64,000 nt of DNA from Gari tellinella (GCA_922989275.2 OV277856.1:87253038-87317037); one strand, 5' to 3'; counted from the stretch's first letter, positions 35,217-45,803 are shown. Translations and numbers: made by a program. The notes: generated from the letters alone by a model not told the origin.

Positions 35217-35281
35217 CAAACAGTTGCGAACCAGATCAGACAGTGAGTCACTCATCATTTGACCAGGATCAAACTCGTTTG
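35217..35281. repeat. Type-1 hairpin
   Basis: GCAAACAGTTGCGAACCAGA and GACCAGGATCAAACTCGTTTG-like right arm; core GTGAGTCACTCA. Confidence 0.5.
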
Positions 35282-35397
35282 ATTTTTTTAATCGATGTAC
35301 TGGAATTCCGGGTTTTCGGTCTATGGGACCAGGCACCGATCATTTATAATCTTCAAAGTGAAATGCAATAGTTGTCTGCAAAACATATCGCAGTTTA

Positions 35398-35695
35398 CAG
35401 TAATCCCTCTCTACAACGACACCCAATGGGAGACAAAAATGTGTGAGTTTTTCGGAGGGAGTCGTTATGGGGAGGGGCATTCATTTACATTTGCAAACAG
35501 TTTGAATCCAGATCAGATGCCGCGTTGCGTTAATGTTTGTCTCTCGTCATTAAGTGTTTTTGCTGTCAAAATATTCAATATGTATCTTTGAGAAAAACAG
35601 CATTATACTTAATTGCCCTGTTTAAGGAACTTCAGCAAGGGTCGTTGTAAGGAGGGAGTCGTTGTTGGGAGGGCCGTTGTAGGGAGGGAACACTG
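35398..35695 (+). mobile_element. CCCTCCCTAC-ended MITE carrying a half type-1 hairpin
   Basis: TA at 35396-35397 and 35696-35697. Left end CAGTAATCCCTCTCTACAAC; right end is the complement of CAGTGTTCCCTCCCTACAAC. A GGAGGGAGTCGTTATGGGGA block precedes the hairpin arm GCAAACAGTTTGAATCCAGA, whose partner is missing. Confidence 0.8.
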
Positions 35696-35728
35696 TATTT
35701 ACAATAACAGACACAATAAGAAGAGTTT

Positions 35729-35793
35729 CAAAATGTTTAGATCCATATGAGATGGCGAGTTACTCGGCGTCTCAATTGAATCCAAACTGTTTG
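35729..35793. repeat. Type-1 hairpin
   Basis: Core GGCGAGTTACTCGGC with ATGAGA/TCTCAAT beside it, arms AAAATGTTTAGATCC and GAATCCAAACTGTTTG. Confidence 0.6.
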
Positions 35794-35895
35794 CATCACA
35801 GATTCACCCACCGCGTGACAAACTCCCAGACGTCCACAGGTGCTAAATGCTATGAGGTTTACAGTGGAGAAGATGTTATTTTTAAAACCCGTTAA

Positions 35896-36103
35896 CCTTT
35901 TCATGATCAAATTATTCGGGAGAATTTTACACCTTCACCACTTTATTGTCGTCTGCTTCAGTAATGTTCACCGCAAAACACATTTCAGGTTGTATGACTT
36001 AATAAATAACAATAAGAGTGTCAAACAGTTTGGGTCCTGATCAGACGCCGCGTTTCGCGGCGTCTGATCAGGATTCAAACTGTTTGCAAGCGCGCTTTAA
36101 GGG
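35896..36103 (-). mobile_element. MITE-A with type-1 hairpin, possibly inside a MITE-C remnant
   Basis: TTAA at 35892-35895. Starts CCTTTTCATGATCAAATTAT and ends CGCGCTTTAAGGG then TTGA. Hairpin 36022-36086: core GCCGCGTTTCGCGGC. MITE-C start TACAGTGGAGAAGATGTTAT lies just before (35861-35880), and CGCCGGGTTACTTGGC follows at about 36153, suggesting A landed in a C element. Confidence 0.75.
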
Positions 36104-36109
36104 TTGACG

Positions 36110-36840
36110 AGTATTTCAAATCTTGGCTGCAAAAATAAATTGAAAATTGGTCAAACGCCGGGTTACTTGGCATCTGCTCTGACTCCAAACTGTATGCAGT
36201 GGACGATTTGTTCGTAAACGCGATTTTTGGGAATTATATACTTCTTCGCTTCTGCCTTCAATAATTTAGAACGGATATGAATTAACACACCCAACCACGG
36301 CGACGGGTATACGGTACGCACCATAAGAGAGCTCCAGCAGGATCCTTAAGATTAGGGTCTTAACTGTTTGTCAGTTTGCAATATAATGCAGAAAACAATC
36401 CTATATACGTACATGTATATAGCCATAAATGGACACTTGCCACGTGATTTATCCGTTAAAACGTTAAAGTGAATGCATTAAGACAGGTGTATGTTTACTC
36501 ATGTGGACGTGATGCAGGAAGTCGCAAAATACCACCTGCAATGAAGCATGTGTTTTGAAAGGTCGCCAAACTGGGAGTTGGCTGTATTTCACGGCGTTCC
36601 AGGACTGGAATCTCTCTGATACACGAGACTAGTCTGCAAGTTTTATGTATCATCTTTTAGCAAACAATGGTATTCTTTCCAAACACATTGGTTTCTGATA
36701 AGACGGCAAGTAATCTGACTCAACTTTGTTAATACTATCCAAGTTTTAAGAAGAATGTTCTGCGTTTGATCTGAATCCAAACTGGTTATTTATTAGTAGG
36801 AATGGAGTACCTGTGGGCAGTGAAAATGTTTATTGGCGAA
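36110..36840. other. No gene; eroded type-1 pieces
   Basis: Half hairpins at 36140-36198 and 36331-36375 (subtype 2), and CGACGGGTATACGG at 36300. No coding signal. Confidence 0.4.
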
Positions 36841-36844
36841 ATTC

Positions 36845-36975
36845 CTTATCCCTTTTCTCCTTAGATAGGCCTTTTTACGTATTTTATTTGTTCCGCTTCT
36901 GAAGCAAAAATAGCTTTAAATTTTTAAGTGGTCACCTGTCATCATAACTAGAAACATGCTGTGAGTTAACTAGCA
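36845..36975 (-). mobile_element. MITE-D, hairpin lost
   Basis: CCCTTTTCTCCTTAGATAGG to ACTAGAAACATGCTGTGAGT, with AAGTGGTCACCTGTC but no paired hairpin. Confidence 0.5.
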
Positions 36976-36979
36976 AAAT

Positions 36980-38225
36980 AAACACTAAATCACACATTGA
37001 AGCATACCAAACACTTAGGCATAAGAAAAAAACATACACTTCATTGAAACCAACAAAACTGAAGCATGTACTTATCATATTAAGGTATACGAAATATTGA
37101 AGCAGACGCAAATAAGAAGTATACGATTTATTAAAGCAGGCCGAAGTTGTATAGGGATAATAATGCTGCAGCAATATCAGGGCTGAACTGAGCAATAATA
37201 TGACTTGATTGCTTTGTCTGAACTCCATAAACTTACAACCCTAATCTTGTTTCGTAATTTGCTAATTCCTATAACAATAAAACAACAGTTTTCTTGGGAT
37301 ACAAATGCCCTCTGTTATTCGAATAGAAGCTTAACCCTTATCCTGTCATACTATCGTATGCTTTGCAATAATGTGTCGCCTGCAAACTTTCTTGAAAATA
37401 TGTAACGTGGCACCTGATCTTGATCGAAACTGTTTGCAAATATCCGTCTAGTCGCTATTGGTAGGATGTGAGATAAAATTACGACGAAGACAACAAATGG
37501 GCAAACTGTAAGACCCTCTCTTACACGACATTGGAAACAATTGTATGTCTGTCAGATAGGCTCTCGCTCCACTTGGAGCTTTTTGCTTTACTTGTGTTAT
37601 GTATTTAATCAGTTTCTTTCCGATACAGATTCCATTATTCAATTCTTATTAGTTAGTCGCTGTACAGAGGTTTTACATGTACAGCTTCTGATAACAAGAA
37701 TTTGTTTTATTCTACTTCCAGAATACTAAAAGGTCTTTATGGTCATTTATCGTTGAATAAAGGTTAATTATTCTGTAAATTCTGAGAAAAACCAGACGGT
37801 CGAAGACTTAGAAGATTAAGTCTTTGACAGCTAATCACGCATAGACTTGGCATTTGTAAACATTTCTCATCCGAATAATTCGCCTAGGTTGCCAACGATG
37901 TTGATGCTCTTGATCAACAAAATGGAATTCGATCCGGGTCGAGCATACAGAGAAATATCATAAGAATGTTTTTGTAGTGACTGCTACAAGAACCATGGAA
38001 TAAACATGGGCAACTGCAACAGTTGTATTTAATTTCGCCCAGCTTTAAACTTCCATCTAAGTCGAAATGATAGTTTCCTCAGATATATTGGGCTACTGTA
38101 TATAAGGAACTGCTTACATGTATTTAATTACTCTGTTTTTATGTAATGCAATGTTGTCGGCGAGTTTATTGATCGACTGTAGATAACGTTTTCCAGATTT
38201 ATGCTTAAGTTGTGTTTCTAACAGC
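36980..38225. other. No gene; one type-2 fragment
   Basis: CTCGCTCCACTTGGAGCTTT at 37561-37580 is a type-2 core fragment. A right half type-1 hairpin lies at 37405-37440. Nothing coding is recognised. Confidence 0.4.
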
Positions 38226-38232
38226 TTGGATA

Positions 38233-38296
38233 AAACAGTGAAGACCCTGATCAGACTGCTCCTCCAGGAGCAGTCTGATCAGGGTATACACTGTTT
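38233..38296. repeat. Type-1 hairpin, subtype 2, near perfect
   Basis: AAACAGTGAAGACCCTGATC paired with GATCAGGGTATACACTGTTT. The core ACTGCTCCTCCAGGAGCAGT is fully paired and unlike the usual GACGCC core. Confidence 0.8.
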
Positions 38297-38561
38297 ACGA
38301 TTCAATGTACACATTTTGGACAAATAACCATGTGATAAAAAGTTTGTTCAATTGATGATTATAGCAGTTACGCATGGTTTAAAAACTTTCAGGATTTTTA
38401 CGTTATACGCGTGATGACGAAATCAGGAAGAATGCTACAATACCTTATCTCTGGGCTACATGTTGTATCTGTTTCACATTACCAGGTAATGCATGTTTTA
38501 CCTGCCTACGCCAGCTGTGCTACCCTACTTCCGATTAACTGCACAGTCTAGTCTCTATTAA

Positions 38562-38806
38562 TCCTTTCTCTGCCAGGTCAGACAACACTGACATTTGCAA
38601 ATAATTTGGATCATGATCTAACGCCGCGTAACGCGGCGTTACATCAGGATCAACACTAATTGACACTCACATTTAATGTTTGTTAAGTTAAAAAATCATA
38701 TATCTTCAAATTTTATAAATAAGTGCAGACGAAAAACATATGCAGACGATTATATGACAGTCATGGTGTTGGACGGGTTATTACGTCATGAACGTGCAGT
38801 GAATAT
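38562..38806 (+). mobile_element. MITE-A with type-1 hairpin
   Basis: TTAA then TCCTTTCTCTGCCAGG. Hairpin 38598-38662 pairs TAACGCCGCGTAACGCGGCGTTA, where both arms read AACG instead of the usual GACG. Right side TTACGTCATGAACGTGCAGT. Confidence 0.75.
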
Positions 38807-38829
38807 TTCTTCGAATAAAGACAGCTTAA

Positions 38830-39068
38830 CCCTTTCATGATCAAATTATACGGGAGAGTTTTACCCCTTCACCGCTTGATTGTCGTCTGCGTCAATATTG
38901 TTGTCTGCAAGACACGTTTCAAAGTTAGATTTGAGGTTGTATGACTTAATAAATATTGATATGAGTGTCAAACAGTTTGGGTCCTGATACAACGCCGCGT
39001 TACGCGGCGTCTGATCAGGACCCAAACAGTTTGCAAACGCGGTTTAAGGCGTCATTGAGAGTGAAGCG
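38830..39068 (-). mobile_element. MITE-A, complete, TTAA-flanked, type-1 hairpin
   Basis: TTAA at 38826-38829 and 39069-39072, 239 bp. Ends CCCTTTCATGATCAAATTAT and TCATTGAGAGTGAAGCG. Hairpin 38969-39033 carries GGGTCC/GGACCC arms. Confidence 0.9.
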
Positions 39069-39195
39069 TTAACATAAGTTTGACCTATTTAAAAGTATCA
39101 AGGTTGGTCATTGACATAATGATCAAAATTGGTTTGCTTGTATTGGAGTTGGTTTACTTTATAAAATCAAAGGTTAATGAACTCGTACATAAATT

Positions 39196-39340
39196 CAACT
39201 CTTTCACTGTAGCCGATATGCGACGTTTCACTATTTGCAAACTTTCAAATATAAATAAATATAGTGCAGAAGACATTATCAATGCAGATGATATGTTTAG
39301 CGGTGAACATATTATAGAAGAGGATGAAAGGTCGTAGTGA
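39196..39340 (+). repeat. MITE-A remnant without its hairpin
   Basis: CTCTTTCACTGTAGCCGATA, then ATTTGCAAAC joined directly to TTTCAAATATAA, then GTGCAGAAGACATTATC. An 85-codon open frame runs through it but is repeat-derived. Confidence 0.5.
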
Positions 39341-39380
39341 AATAGTTAGTTTACATATACAGACTACAATATCATAGATA

Positions 39381-39586
39381 CAGTAAAACCTCGCTATTAC
39401 GACCACTAAATTATGTTAATTATTAGGGTGTTTACGATAGGTGACCGCTTAAAGCAAGGTGACAGTGAAATAGAAAGCTCCTATAGGAGCTTTCTGTTTC
39501 ACTGTGACCTTGCTTTAAGCTGTCACCTGCCTATTATACACTCAATTAGCCTTCGTTTTAGTGGTCGTAATAGCGAGGTTTTACTG
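39381..39586 (+). mobile_element. MITE-B, complete, type-2 hairpin
   Basis: TA before, TT after. Ends CAGTAAAACCTCGCTATTAC and TAGCGAGGTTTTACTG. Hairpin CAAGGTGACAGTGAAATAGA pairs across GCTCCTATAGGAGC with one mismatch. Confidence 0.92.
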
Positions 39587-39631
39587 TTTCCAAATCTAGA
39601 CTGAAGAGAACAAACCTCTGCGATACATAAA

Positions 39632-39835
39632 CCCATCACTGCCTTACCCCGAATACAATGGTCATCTGCAAACAGTTTGGTTCCTGACCAGACGCCATTT
39701 ACGCGGGGTCTAAACAGGAGCCAAACCATTTCCAACTCGTTTATATTTCTTAAGCCAAAATTTAAATTTTAGAAATAAAAGCAGATGACAACTGTATAAA
39801 GTTATGACCTCAAAGGTCTCATGGCAGTGAAGGGG
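39632..39835 (+). mobile_element. MITE-A with type-1 hairpin
   Basis: CCCATCACTGCCTTACCCC to ATGGCAGTGAAGGGG, 204 bp. Hairpin 39669-39731 has GGTTCC/GGAGCC arms and a partly deleted core. Confidence 0.75.
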
Positions 39836-40087
39836 TTTAATATTGCAACAGTCGGACAATACCAAATAGTTCGGTGAAATTGCCTGCCTATTGTATCAAG
39901 CACCTTTTTTCGTGACACAGATTTCTCCGACCAATCTAATGAAATAGACAAACGAAATATCGACAAACGTTATTGTGTCCAGTATGTGATATACTGTTGT
40001 CAACAGTCCAGCTAGGCCTGCCATGGCACCGGACCACTAATGAGTTTCTATAGATAGAATAATGTTGTTACAATAAGCCCTAGATCA

Positions 40088-40265
40088 CTCAGTAGAAGGA
40101 TGAACCACGGTTTAAACGAGTTTCTGCTCAAAGCAGTGTAAAAGTATAGCAGACTGTCCTAAATGAGCTTTCTGTGTGCTTTCATTCTGCTTTAAGCTGC
40201 TATGATCTGTTATTGATGACATGTGATTTTTGCTAGTGAGTTATTATATTTGCGGGGTTTTACTG
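40088..40265 (+). mobile_element. MITE-B, degenerate
   Basis: CAAAGCAGTGTAAAAGTATA and TGCTTTCATTCTGCTTTAAG arms around GTCCTAAATGAGCTTT; right end GGGGTTTTACTG then TA. Confidence 0.55.
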
Positions 40266-40471
40266 TATGCTGTAATAGACAGTGTTATAACAGTATATAA
40301 CCATTGACGTCAGAAACCCCAGCATGCAATGTGTCATAGATAATGTGATCATGTCAGCTACAATTCGTAAAACCACATTATTGTAAATGACTTGTTCCGT
40401 TTCAAGATGGGGAGCTACTTTAAGCAGATAGACAAATAGACAGAACAGTTCTGAATGAGTTTTTCTGTTAA

Positions 40472-40678
40472 CCCTTAACTGCCTTACCCATAGTGCAATG
40501 GTTATTTGCATACAATTAAGACCCTGATAAGACACCGCCTTACGCGGCGTCTTATCAGGATCAAACTGTTTGATATGTGTTACGATGCTACTTGAGTCAG
40601 TTTACCTAACCTTTAAATATGAGAAATAAAAGAAGACGACAATTGTTTAAAGCAGATGCCATCATGTCAGAGAAACGT
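40472..40678 (+). mobile_element. MITE-A with type-1 hairpin
   Basis: TTAA at 40468-40471, CCCTTAACTGCCTTACCC. Hairpin 40509-40572 has the paired variant GATAAGAC/GTCTTATC. Tail AAGACGACAATTGTTT and ATCATGTCAGAGAAACG. Confidence 0.75.
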
Positions 40679-40763
40679 TTTATCCTGCTCCAAGCTATAA
40701 CTACATACATGTATCATCACAAAGACTTTCTTTTGCGTGGCCATGATAGATGAAGTTATGGTA

Positions 40764-41008
40764 CAGTGGAGAATGTGTTTATTCTTTCCCGTTTAAACGC
40801 AAACGAAACGCAAACGCAAAACATTAATTTGTAGAAAAGGACAATTTTTTAACAATTCTGACTTTCAATTTTTATCTGAGTGGCAAACGGTTTGGAGCCT
40901 GGTCAGACGCCGGGTTACCCGGCGTCTGATCAGGCTCCAAACTGTTTGCACTTGAAATAATAGTTTTAGCGTAAACGCGTTTATTGGGAAAAATAACGTT
41001 TCTCCACT
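40764..41008 (-). mobile_element. MITE-C, complete, type-1 hairpin
   Basis: TA before CAGTGGAGAATGTGTTTATT; right end ACGTTTCTCCACT. Hairpin 40884-40948 pairs GGAGCC/GGCTCC with a GGGTTACCC core and two mismatches. Confidence 0.9.
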
Positions 41009-41014
41009 TATATG

Positions 41015-42410
41015 ATGATCTATTATGTTATAGCACGTGCTTTAGTGATTAGGGTCAGACCAGTCCGCGTACAAAAAAAACAATAACAAAAGAATAGATC
41101 TTTCACAGGCGTATCTTTTTGGAATTTGTGAAATATTGCATATGCTGCAATATAGAACGTATGTGGCAAACCGAAATATTGCATTAATGAGGCAGCGAAA
41201 TATATGGATTAGAATCTCAATAAAATTATTTTCGAGTTAATTGAAAGCAAAAAAGTATAATATAATGCTTCTGTATGTATACGCTCGTATATATTAACGT
41301 TTGAACTAGTTTTAGTTCAATGACATCATAACTACCAAAGCCATTCTCTCTAGGTCGGTATTATAGAATATACTAGTTTAATCTGCAATAAATTATAGAT
41401 TCTTTTATGTAGGTAATTGAAACTGTGGCGGCTTCCTTCGATCGAACTCAGATAAAAGCTAGGCTGTTGATATGCGGTTCGCTTGTCTGTTAGGTAGATA
41501 AAAGGTTTAAATAATTAAATATGCCAGTAGGGGCTAGAGCGCCAGTCTATCTAGCATTAAAAAAACTTTGAAACTCCCATTGATGATTAGATTGTTCTTT
41601 GTGTACAACAGTAACATCTATATTAGTCAACCACTCAAATTAACATTGATCATGCTAAAAAGTCGTCTGCTTCAAATTTATCGTCTGCGGAAACAAATTA
41701 AAATTGGTTTTATTGTTTTTCTTGCTGAAGAAAAATAAATCTTAGTAACAAACAGTTAGGATTCAGATCACACACCTCTTAGCTGGATCCAAACTTTGAT
41801 AAGGCTAAAAATGCATGGTCAGGCTCAGAAAAGACGATTGCTATACATATATGACATACTTTTGTTCTGAAACAAATATTCAAATATATTTCATATGTGT
41901 AATGATTCTTCATCAATTGAGCTGCTTAATACAGGTTTGAATGTATCGAATCGACCTTCAGCCGCTTTCATGAACTTGTAGCCGAAATAGAGTTCGTTCA
42001 CTTCCGAACATTGTTTGAAAAATTTGTAGAAACCTGGTTTTGAATTTAAAACCAATTGTTGGAAAGGAAATTGTACTCTAACAAATGTCAAGGACATTCA
42101 AACCATTTGTAATTTTGTGAGGCGTTCATAAATTTCATGTGGTTTCAGATTAATCGTTCTTTGCCAGGGAAAACTAATGGATGAAGGGGGATGTTGCTGA
42201 TTCGATTTCCAGGAGAAACTAAGTCCTATTCGACTTAATTGCGCCATGATTCAGATATCTGAAGCATTAAGATCAGTAATAAAAGCTGATCGTTGTAAAT
42301 GTGTGACCTGTATGGGCTTAAACGAGATTAAATACGATAACGTAACCTATTTGGAGCTTTCTGCCTGGTTTACACAAGTTTTAACTCGTTGAACGCTGAC
42401 GACGAAACTT
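41015..42410. other. No gene; one truncated type-1 hairpin
   Basis: AAACAGTTAGGATTCAGATC with GGATCCAAACTTTG at 41752-41805. Elsewhere there is no domain or clear repeat. Confidence 0.4.
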
Positions 42411-42416
42411 TGAGTA

Positions 42417-42474
42417 TAGTTTTAAATCCAGATGAGACGCCGAATATCTCGGCGTCTCATCAGGATCCTATTTG
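42417..42474. repeat. Type-1 hairpin
   Basis: AATCCAGATGAGACGCCGA and TCGGCGTCTCATCAGGATC, the GATGAG variant also present at 20818. The outer arms are lost. Confidence 0.6.
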
Positions 42475-42637
42475 ACACCCTGAATATATTTTGAAAAAAA
42501 GAGGTTTTAGAATATGTAGCAGACAATGTTTGTTGCAGATGACAATTCCACTACATTTACCCATTCGATTAATAAATTGAAATAGTTACATTATAAACCC
42601 AGTGTTACCATATATAGCACAACATTATGTAAAATGT

Positions 42638-42840
42638 AGTGTAACGTCTAAATTACGACCACTAAATGACACCATGTTTTGGTGTTTAAGACAGCTGACT
42701 GCTTAAATCAAGATGAACGTAAAGCAGAAAACTCCGACAGGAGCTTTCTGCTTTACTTTCATCTTATTTAAGCCGTCATCTGGTTTTAATACAACCAATG
42801 TGCTATTTTCAGTAATAGTAAGACTAGAGATGTTCTACTG
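42638..42840 (+). mobile_element. MITE-B, type-2 hairpin
   Basis: GTGTAACGTCTAAATTACGA start and GAGATGTTCTACTG end. Hairpin GAACGTAAAGCAGAAAACTC pairs with GAGCTTTCTGCTTTACTTTC. Confidence 0.8.
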
Positions 42841-43295
42841 TTTATGAACATCGTTACAGTAGGAACAAAAGTTTTAAATATGTATGTTCAACACGAGACT
42901 AATAGTAAACCGTTGATTGCAGTTATAGTAAAACAGGGAATGTGCAGTACAAACACACGTGGTTGAGGGGGAACATGAGCCACGTTATGAGAAGTGAACA
43001 CTGTGTATATACCGACCAGAGACTGCGTTAGTTTAGCATATCATTAGAGGTTGTAGTGTTAAACACGGGTCTATACAGAGATAGATATAAGCATCACTGG
43101 CTTACTAGTAGTCAGAAAGTTAGTTCTAAATAATATATACGATACCCTTTGTTGAGTTATTGACACTCAGCTTCTGGATATTAATGACTAGTACAATGGC
43201 AACATGTTCTATTACAGTATAATAAAGATAGAGTAAATCCCTCTAAAGCGGCATTCAAAAGCTCACTGTCAGTCTGAAAGATAGGTTGCAGCGTA

Positions 43296-43414
43296 CAGTG
43301 GAGAAAACGTTATTCTTTCCCAAAAAACGCGTTTACGCTAAAACTATTATTTCAAGTAAAAACAGTTTGGAGCCAGATCAGACGCCCGGTAACCCGGCGT
43401 CTGATCAGGCTCAT
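43296..43414 (+). mobile_element. MITE-C, right half cut off
   Basis: TA then CAGTGGAGAAAACGTTATTC. Hairpin 43358-43414 keeps the left arm and core GCCCGGTAACCCGGC, then breaks in GATCAGGCTC where unrelated sequence begins. Confidence 0.85.
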
Positions 43415-43437
43415 AATTCCCAAGGAGGAACATTCTT

Positions 43438-43682
43438 CGGGCCCGAGGTTATAAAACTTAAAATGCACTCCGTGGCCAAAACTCATTTTTGATTACAGGC
43501 TCAAGATTTTACAAAACACGCTTTATTTGATTTTAGCAAGCTCATTTCGATTCAACTTTACAGCAGAAGTTTGCATGCATAGTTATAAATAAAATGTCTC
43601 TCGACATGTTATAGGCTTAGAAAAATTCTGAGTTTTGAGCACTGAGTTCATTTTAAGTTTTATAACCTCGTGGCCCGGCCCC
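43438..43682. mobile_element. MITE with GGGCCCGAGGTTATAAAAC ends
   Basis: Left end GGGCCCGAGGTTATAAAACT, right end complement AGTTTTATAACCTCGTGGCC. Second inverted block AACTCATTTTT and AAAAATTCTGAGTTTT. It lies just after the broken MITE-C. Confidence 0.75.
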
Positions 43683-43686
43683 AAGT

Positions 43687-43806
43687 CTATAAAGCTTTTG
43701 TGATAAGTCTGAGATCGTTCTCAAGTATGTGATTGGTCAGAATTTAGCTTTTGCTGACCAATCAAATGCTTGAAAATGATATCAGACTCAACTCAAAAGC
43801 GTTCTA
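43687..43806. mobile_element. MITE-E, upstream of the kinase gene
   Basis: TATAAAGCTTTTG and CAAAAGCG ends, inner arms CTCAAGTATGTGATTGGTCA and TGACCAATCAAATGCTTG. The right end lies 161 bases before the kinase ATG. Confidence 0.7.
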
Positions 43807-43870
43807 ATATGTATTTAGTAGGCTAAAAACAGTTTGTACTCGGCATGTCTCTAAATGTTTGCTTTACATT

Positions 43871-43882
43871 TGTATTTTGCAG
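43871..43882 (+). other. Candidate 3' splice acceptor in the 5'UTR of the kinase gene
   Basis: A pyrimidine-rich run ends in TTTTGCAG, 85 bases before the kinase start codon. It would let a distant non-coding first exon join here. No matching donor could be identified, so this is an inference from the motif only. Confidence 0.35.
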
Positions 43883-43967
43883 ATACAATTTAACAGTTGA
43901 TGTCCATGACAAGAATGCTGATTCAGATGTGTGGTATATTCTGCTGAACCTGTTAAGTCGATGAAAT

Positions 43968-45005
43968 ATGAGTATGCCGAAATCACCACGATCCAGTACT
44001 TCCGACAATCTTCTACAACTCAATCTGAAGGACCATTACGAGATTTTGCGAGATCTCGGCAGAGGCACCTATGGTAAGGTTGTTCTCGCGAGATGTAAGG
44101 AGACGGGCACGCAGGTTGCCCTAAAGGTCCTTCCAAAGAACACCACAAAACTTCGAGAATTCCAGAGAGAGTTCCAGTATAGTTACTTTCTTTCTCCTCA
44201 CATAAATATTGTAGACTCGTACAATGTAGCATTCGAGACGAGGAGTTCTTTCGTTTTCGCACAGGAATACGCCCCCGTTGGTGACCTGTTTGATGCCATT
44301 CCACCACAACTTGGTATGAAGGAAAAAGACGTGAAATTAATCATCAGGCAAGTTGCGTCAGCTATGGAGTTTATGCATAGTAAACATTTAGTTCATCGTG
44401 ACATTAAACCTGAAAATGTTATAATTTTCGAACAAGATTTCAGTAAAGTGAAACTTATGGATTTCGGCATGACGCGAAAAGATGGTACTGTGATAAGAAA
44501 AACCAACGGAAGTATTCCGTACACTCCTCCGGAAATATGCGAAGCAGTTCGGAACGAAAGCATTACGGTGTCGGCCAGCGGAGATGTGTGGGCATTCGGT
44601 GTCCTTCTGTTTTGTATGTTGACTGGTAATTTTCCATGGGAAAATGCAGACATTGGTGATATTTATTTTAATGAGTTTGTCTCCTGGCAGCGGAGGAAAA
44701 CTACTAAAATTCCGTCACAGTGGAAGCGGTTTACACCGCGACTGCTGAGGTATTTCCGAAAAGCTCTAGACATTAAGCCAGAAAGAAGATGTGGCGTCCA
44801 AGAAATCACAAAATACATGAACAATGGCTGGTTACTTCCGTCCAAGAACTCTGACGATTCGTCCGACGATGATGATGACGAATACGATTCCGGAAGTGAT
44901 CATGCGGATAACTTGGCACTTATCCTTCAAAACCATGGTATTGACACAAAAGTGGACAAACACCTCCGAGAAGTCCGAATATCGGAGTGGCTTTTGTCGT
45001 TGTGA
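43968..45005 (+). CDS. SBK-family serine/threonine protein kinase (SBK1-like), intact single-exon reading frame
   Basis: 345-residue protein kinase, predicted to phosphorylate Ser/Thr; substrate unknown. Seen: glycine loop GRGTYG (31-36), VALK with Lys53, probable helix-C Glu68, catalytic loop HRDIKPEN (143-150, Asp145), DFG (165-167), an activation segment ending PPE (187-189) where most kinases have APE, DVWAFG (206-211) and Arg274 near the domain end. All catalytic residues are present, so it should be active. The stretches DFGMTR, GSIPYTPPE, LTGNFPW and PSQWKRFT are characteristic of the SBK (SH3-binding-domain kinase) family. After the domain comes an acidic Ser/Asp-rich stretch (295-312) and a short C-terminal tail; the proline-rich SH3-binding tail of vertebrate SBK1 is absent. 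An in-frame TGA at 43962-43964 lies just before this ATG, fixing it as first in frame; Met3 is an alternative. The whole CDS is one exon. No neighbouring gene is visible. Confidence 0.93.
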   Translation: MSMPKSPRSSTSDNLLQLNLKDHYEILRDLGRGTYGKVVLARCKETGTQVALKVLPKNTTKLREFQREFQYSYFLSPHINIVDSYNVAFETRSSFVFAQEYAPVGDLFDAIPPQLGMKEKDVKLIIRQVASAMEFMHSKHLVHRDIKPENVIIFEQDFSKVKLMDFGMTRKDGTVIRKTNGSIPYTPPEICEAVRNESITVSASGDVWAFGVLLFCMLTGNFPWENADIGDIYFNEFVSWQRRKTTKIPSQWKRFTPRLLRYFRKALDIKPERRCGVQEITKYMNNGWLLPSKNSDDSSDDDDDEYDSGSDHADNLALILQNHGIDTKVDKHLREVRISEWLLSL

Positions 45006-45132
45006 CTAACAAAATGTGTACAGTCAGTGTTGTGTTACTTGAAAAAATCTCTCCGGTGCTTCTCACTTAAGCATGAAACAAGGCTTATCTTAGTAATAGT
45101 GGCTTTCTTAAGTTTCCTTGTAATGATATTTC

Positions 45133-45189
45133 AATAAATAACATACGAATATATTAAAGACAGACAATGCATACTGTTATTTCAATAAA
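45133..45189 (+). promoter_or_regulatory. Two AATAAA polyadenylation signals for the kinase gene
   Basis: AATAAA occurs at 45133-45138 and 45184-45189, 130-185 bases after the stop codon, in AT-rich sequence. This fits a short 3'UTR of about 150-210 bases. Confidence 0.5.
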
Positions 45190-45194
45190 CTACA

Positions 45195-45725
45195 CAAATC
45201 AAACATGATAAATTATCTGAGCAGAAAGCCAATTTAAAGTTGTTTTTTTTTAATATCTAGCATGTGATAGGTCGTAAGCAATCAGCGTATACCCATATGA
45301 GACACCACGAAACGCAGCGTTTCATTAGGTTCTACTGTGTTTACCACGATTTTTTAAAAATATAATAAGATCTCTGTATAGCGGCTCTATAATTTATTTT
45401 GGACAAATACATCATTTAAATTGCAAGCGCCGAATGAACTAACAATGTACAGATGGGTTACATAATGCTTTGGAAGTCTTAAGTATTTCGGAGAAAAAAG
45501 ATATTGCTTAAGTACATTATTGTTAGTAGACTAGATACATCACATGGCTTTCAACTGCTTGTCATAGAGTGTTTATCCATCCGCAGCTTTGATTAAACAT
45601 GAACATTTTCAACTTCAAATAAATTAATTACAGTTCTTTATTTTAAGCTATCTGTCAACTAATTTCATAGTTTAAGTGACAATACGGATTAAGTTATCTA
45701 TCATGATTTTGCTTTTAACCCTTTT
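45195..45725. other. No gene recognised
   Basis: Eroded GAGACACCACGAAACGCAG near 45300 may be a half hairpin; otherwise empty. Confidence 0.4.
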
Positions 45726-45732
45726 TGTGCAA

Positions 45733-45803
45733 AAACTAGTGGTTTGATTCCAGATCAGAATACGATAACTCGGTGATTGATCCGGTTCCAAACTGTTCGA
45801 TAC
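45733..45803. repeat. Type-1 hairpin, degenerate
   Basis: GTTTGATTCCAGATCAGA and GATCCGGTTCCAAACTGTTC around ACGATAACTCGGTGA. Confidence 0.5.

Noticed and set aside
39080..39337. 85-codon open frame
   Set aside because: Its second half is a MITE-A remnant lacking the hairpin.
44020..44845. Several minus-strand frames inside the kinase gene
   Set aside because: Shadows of the kinase reading frame.
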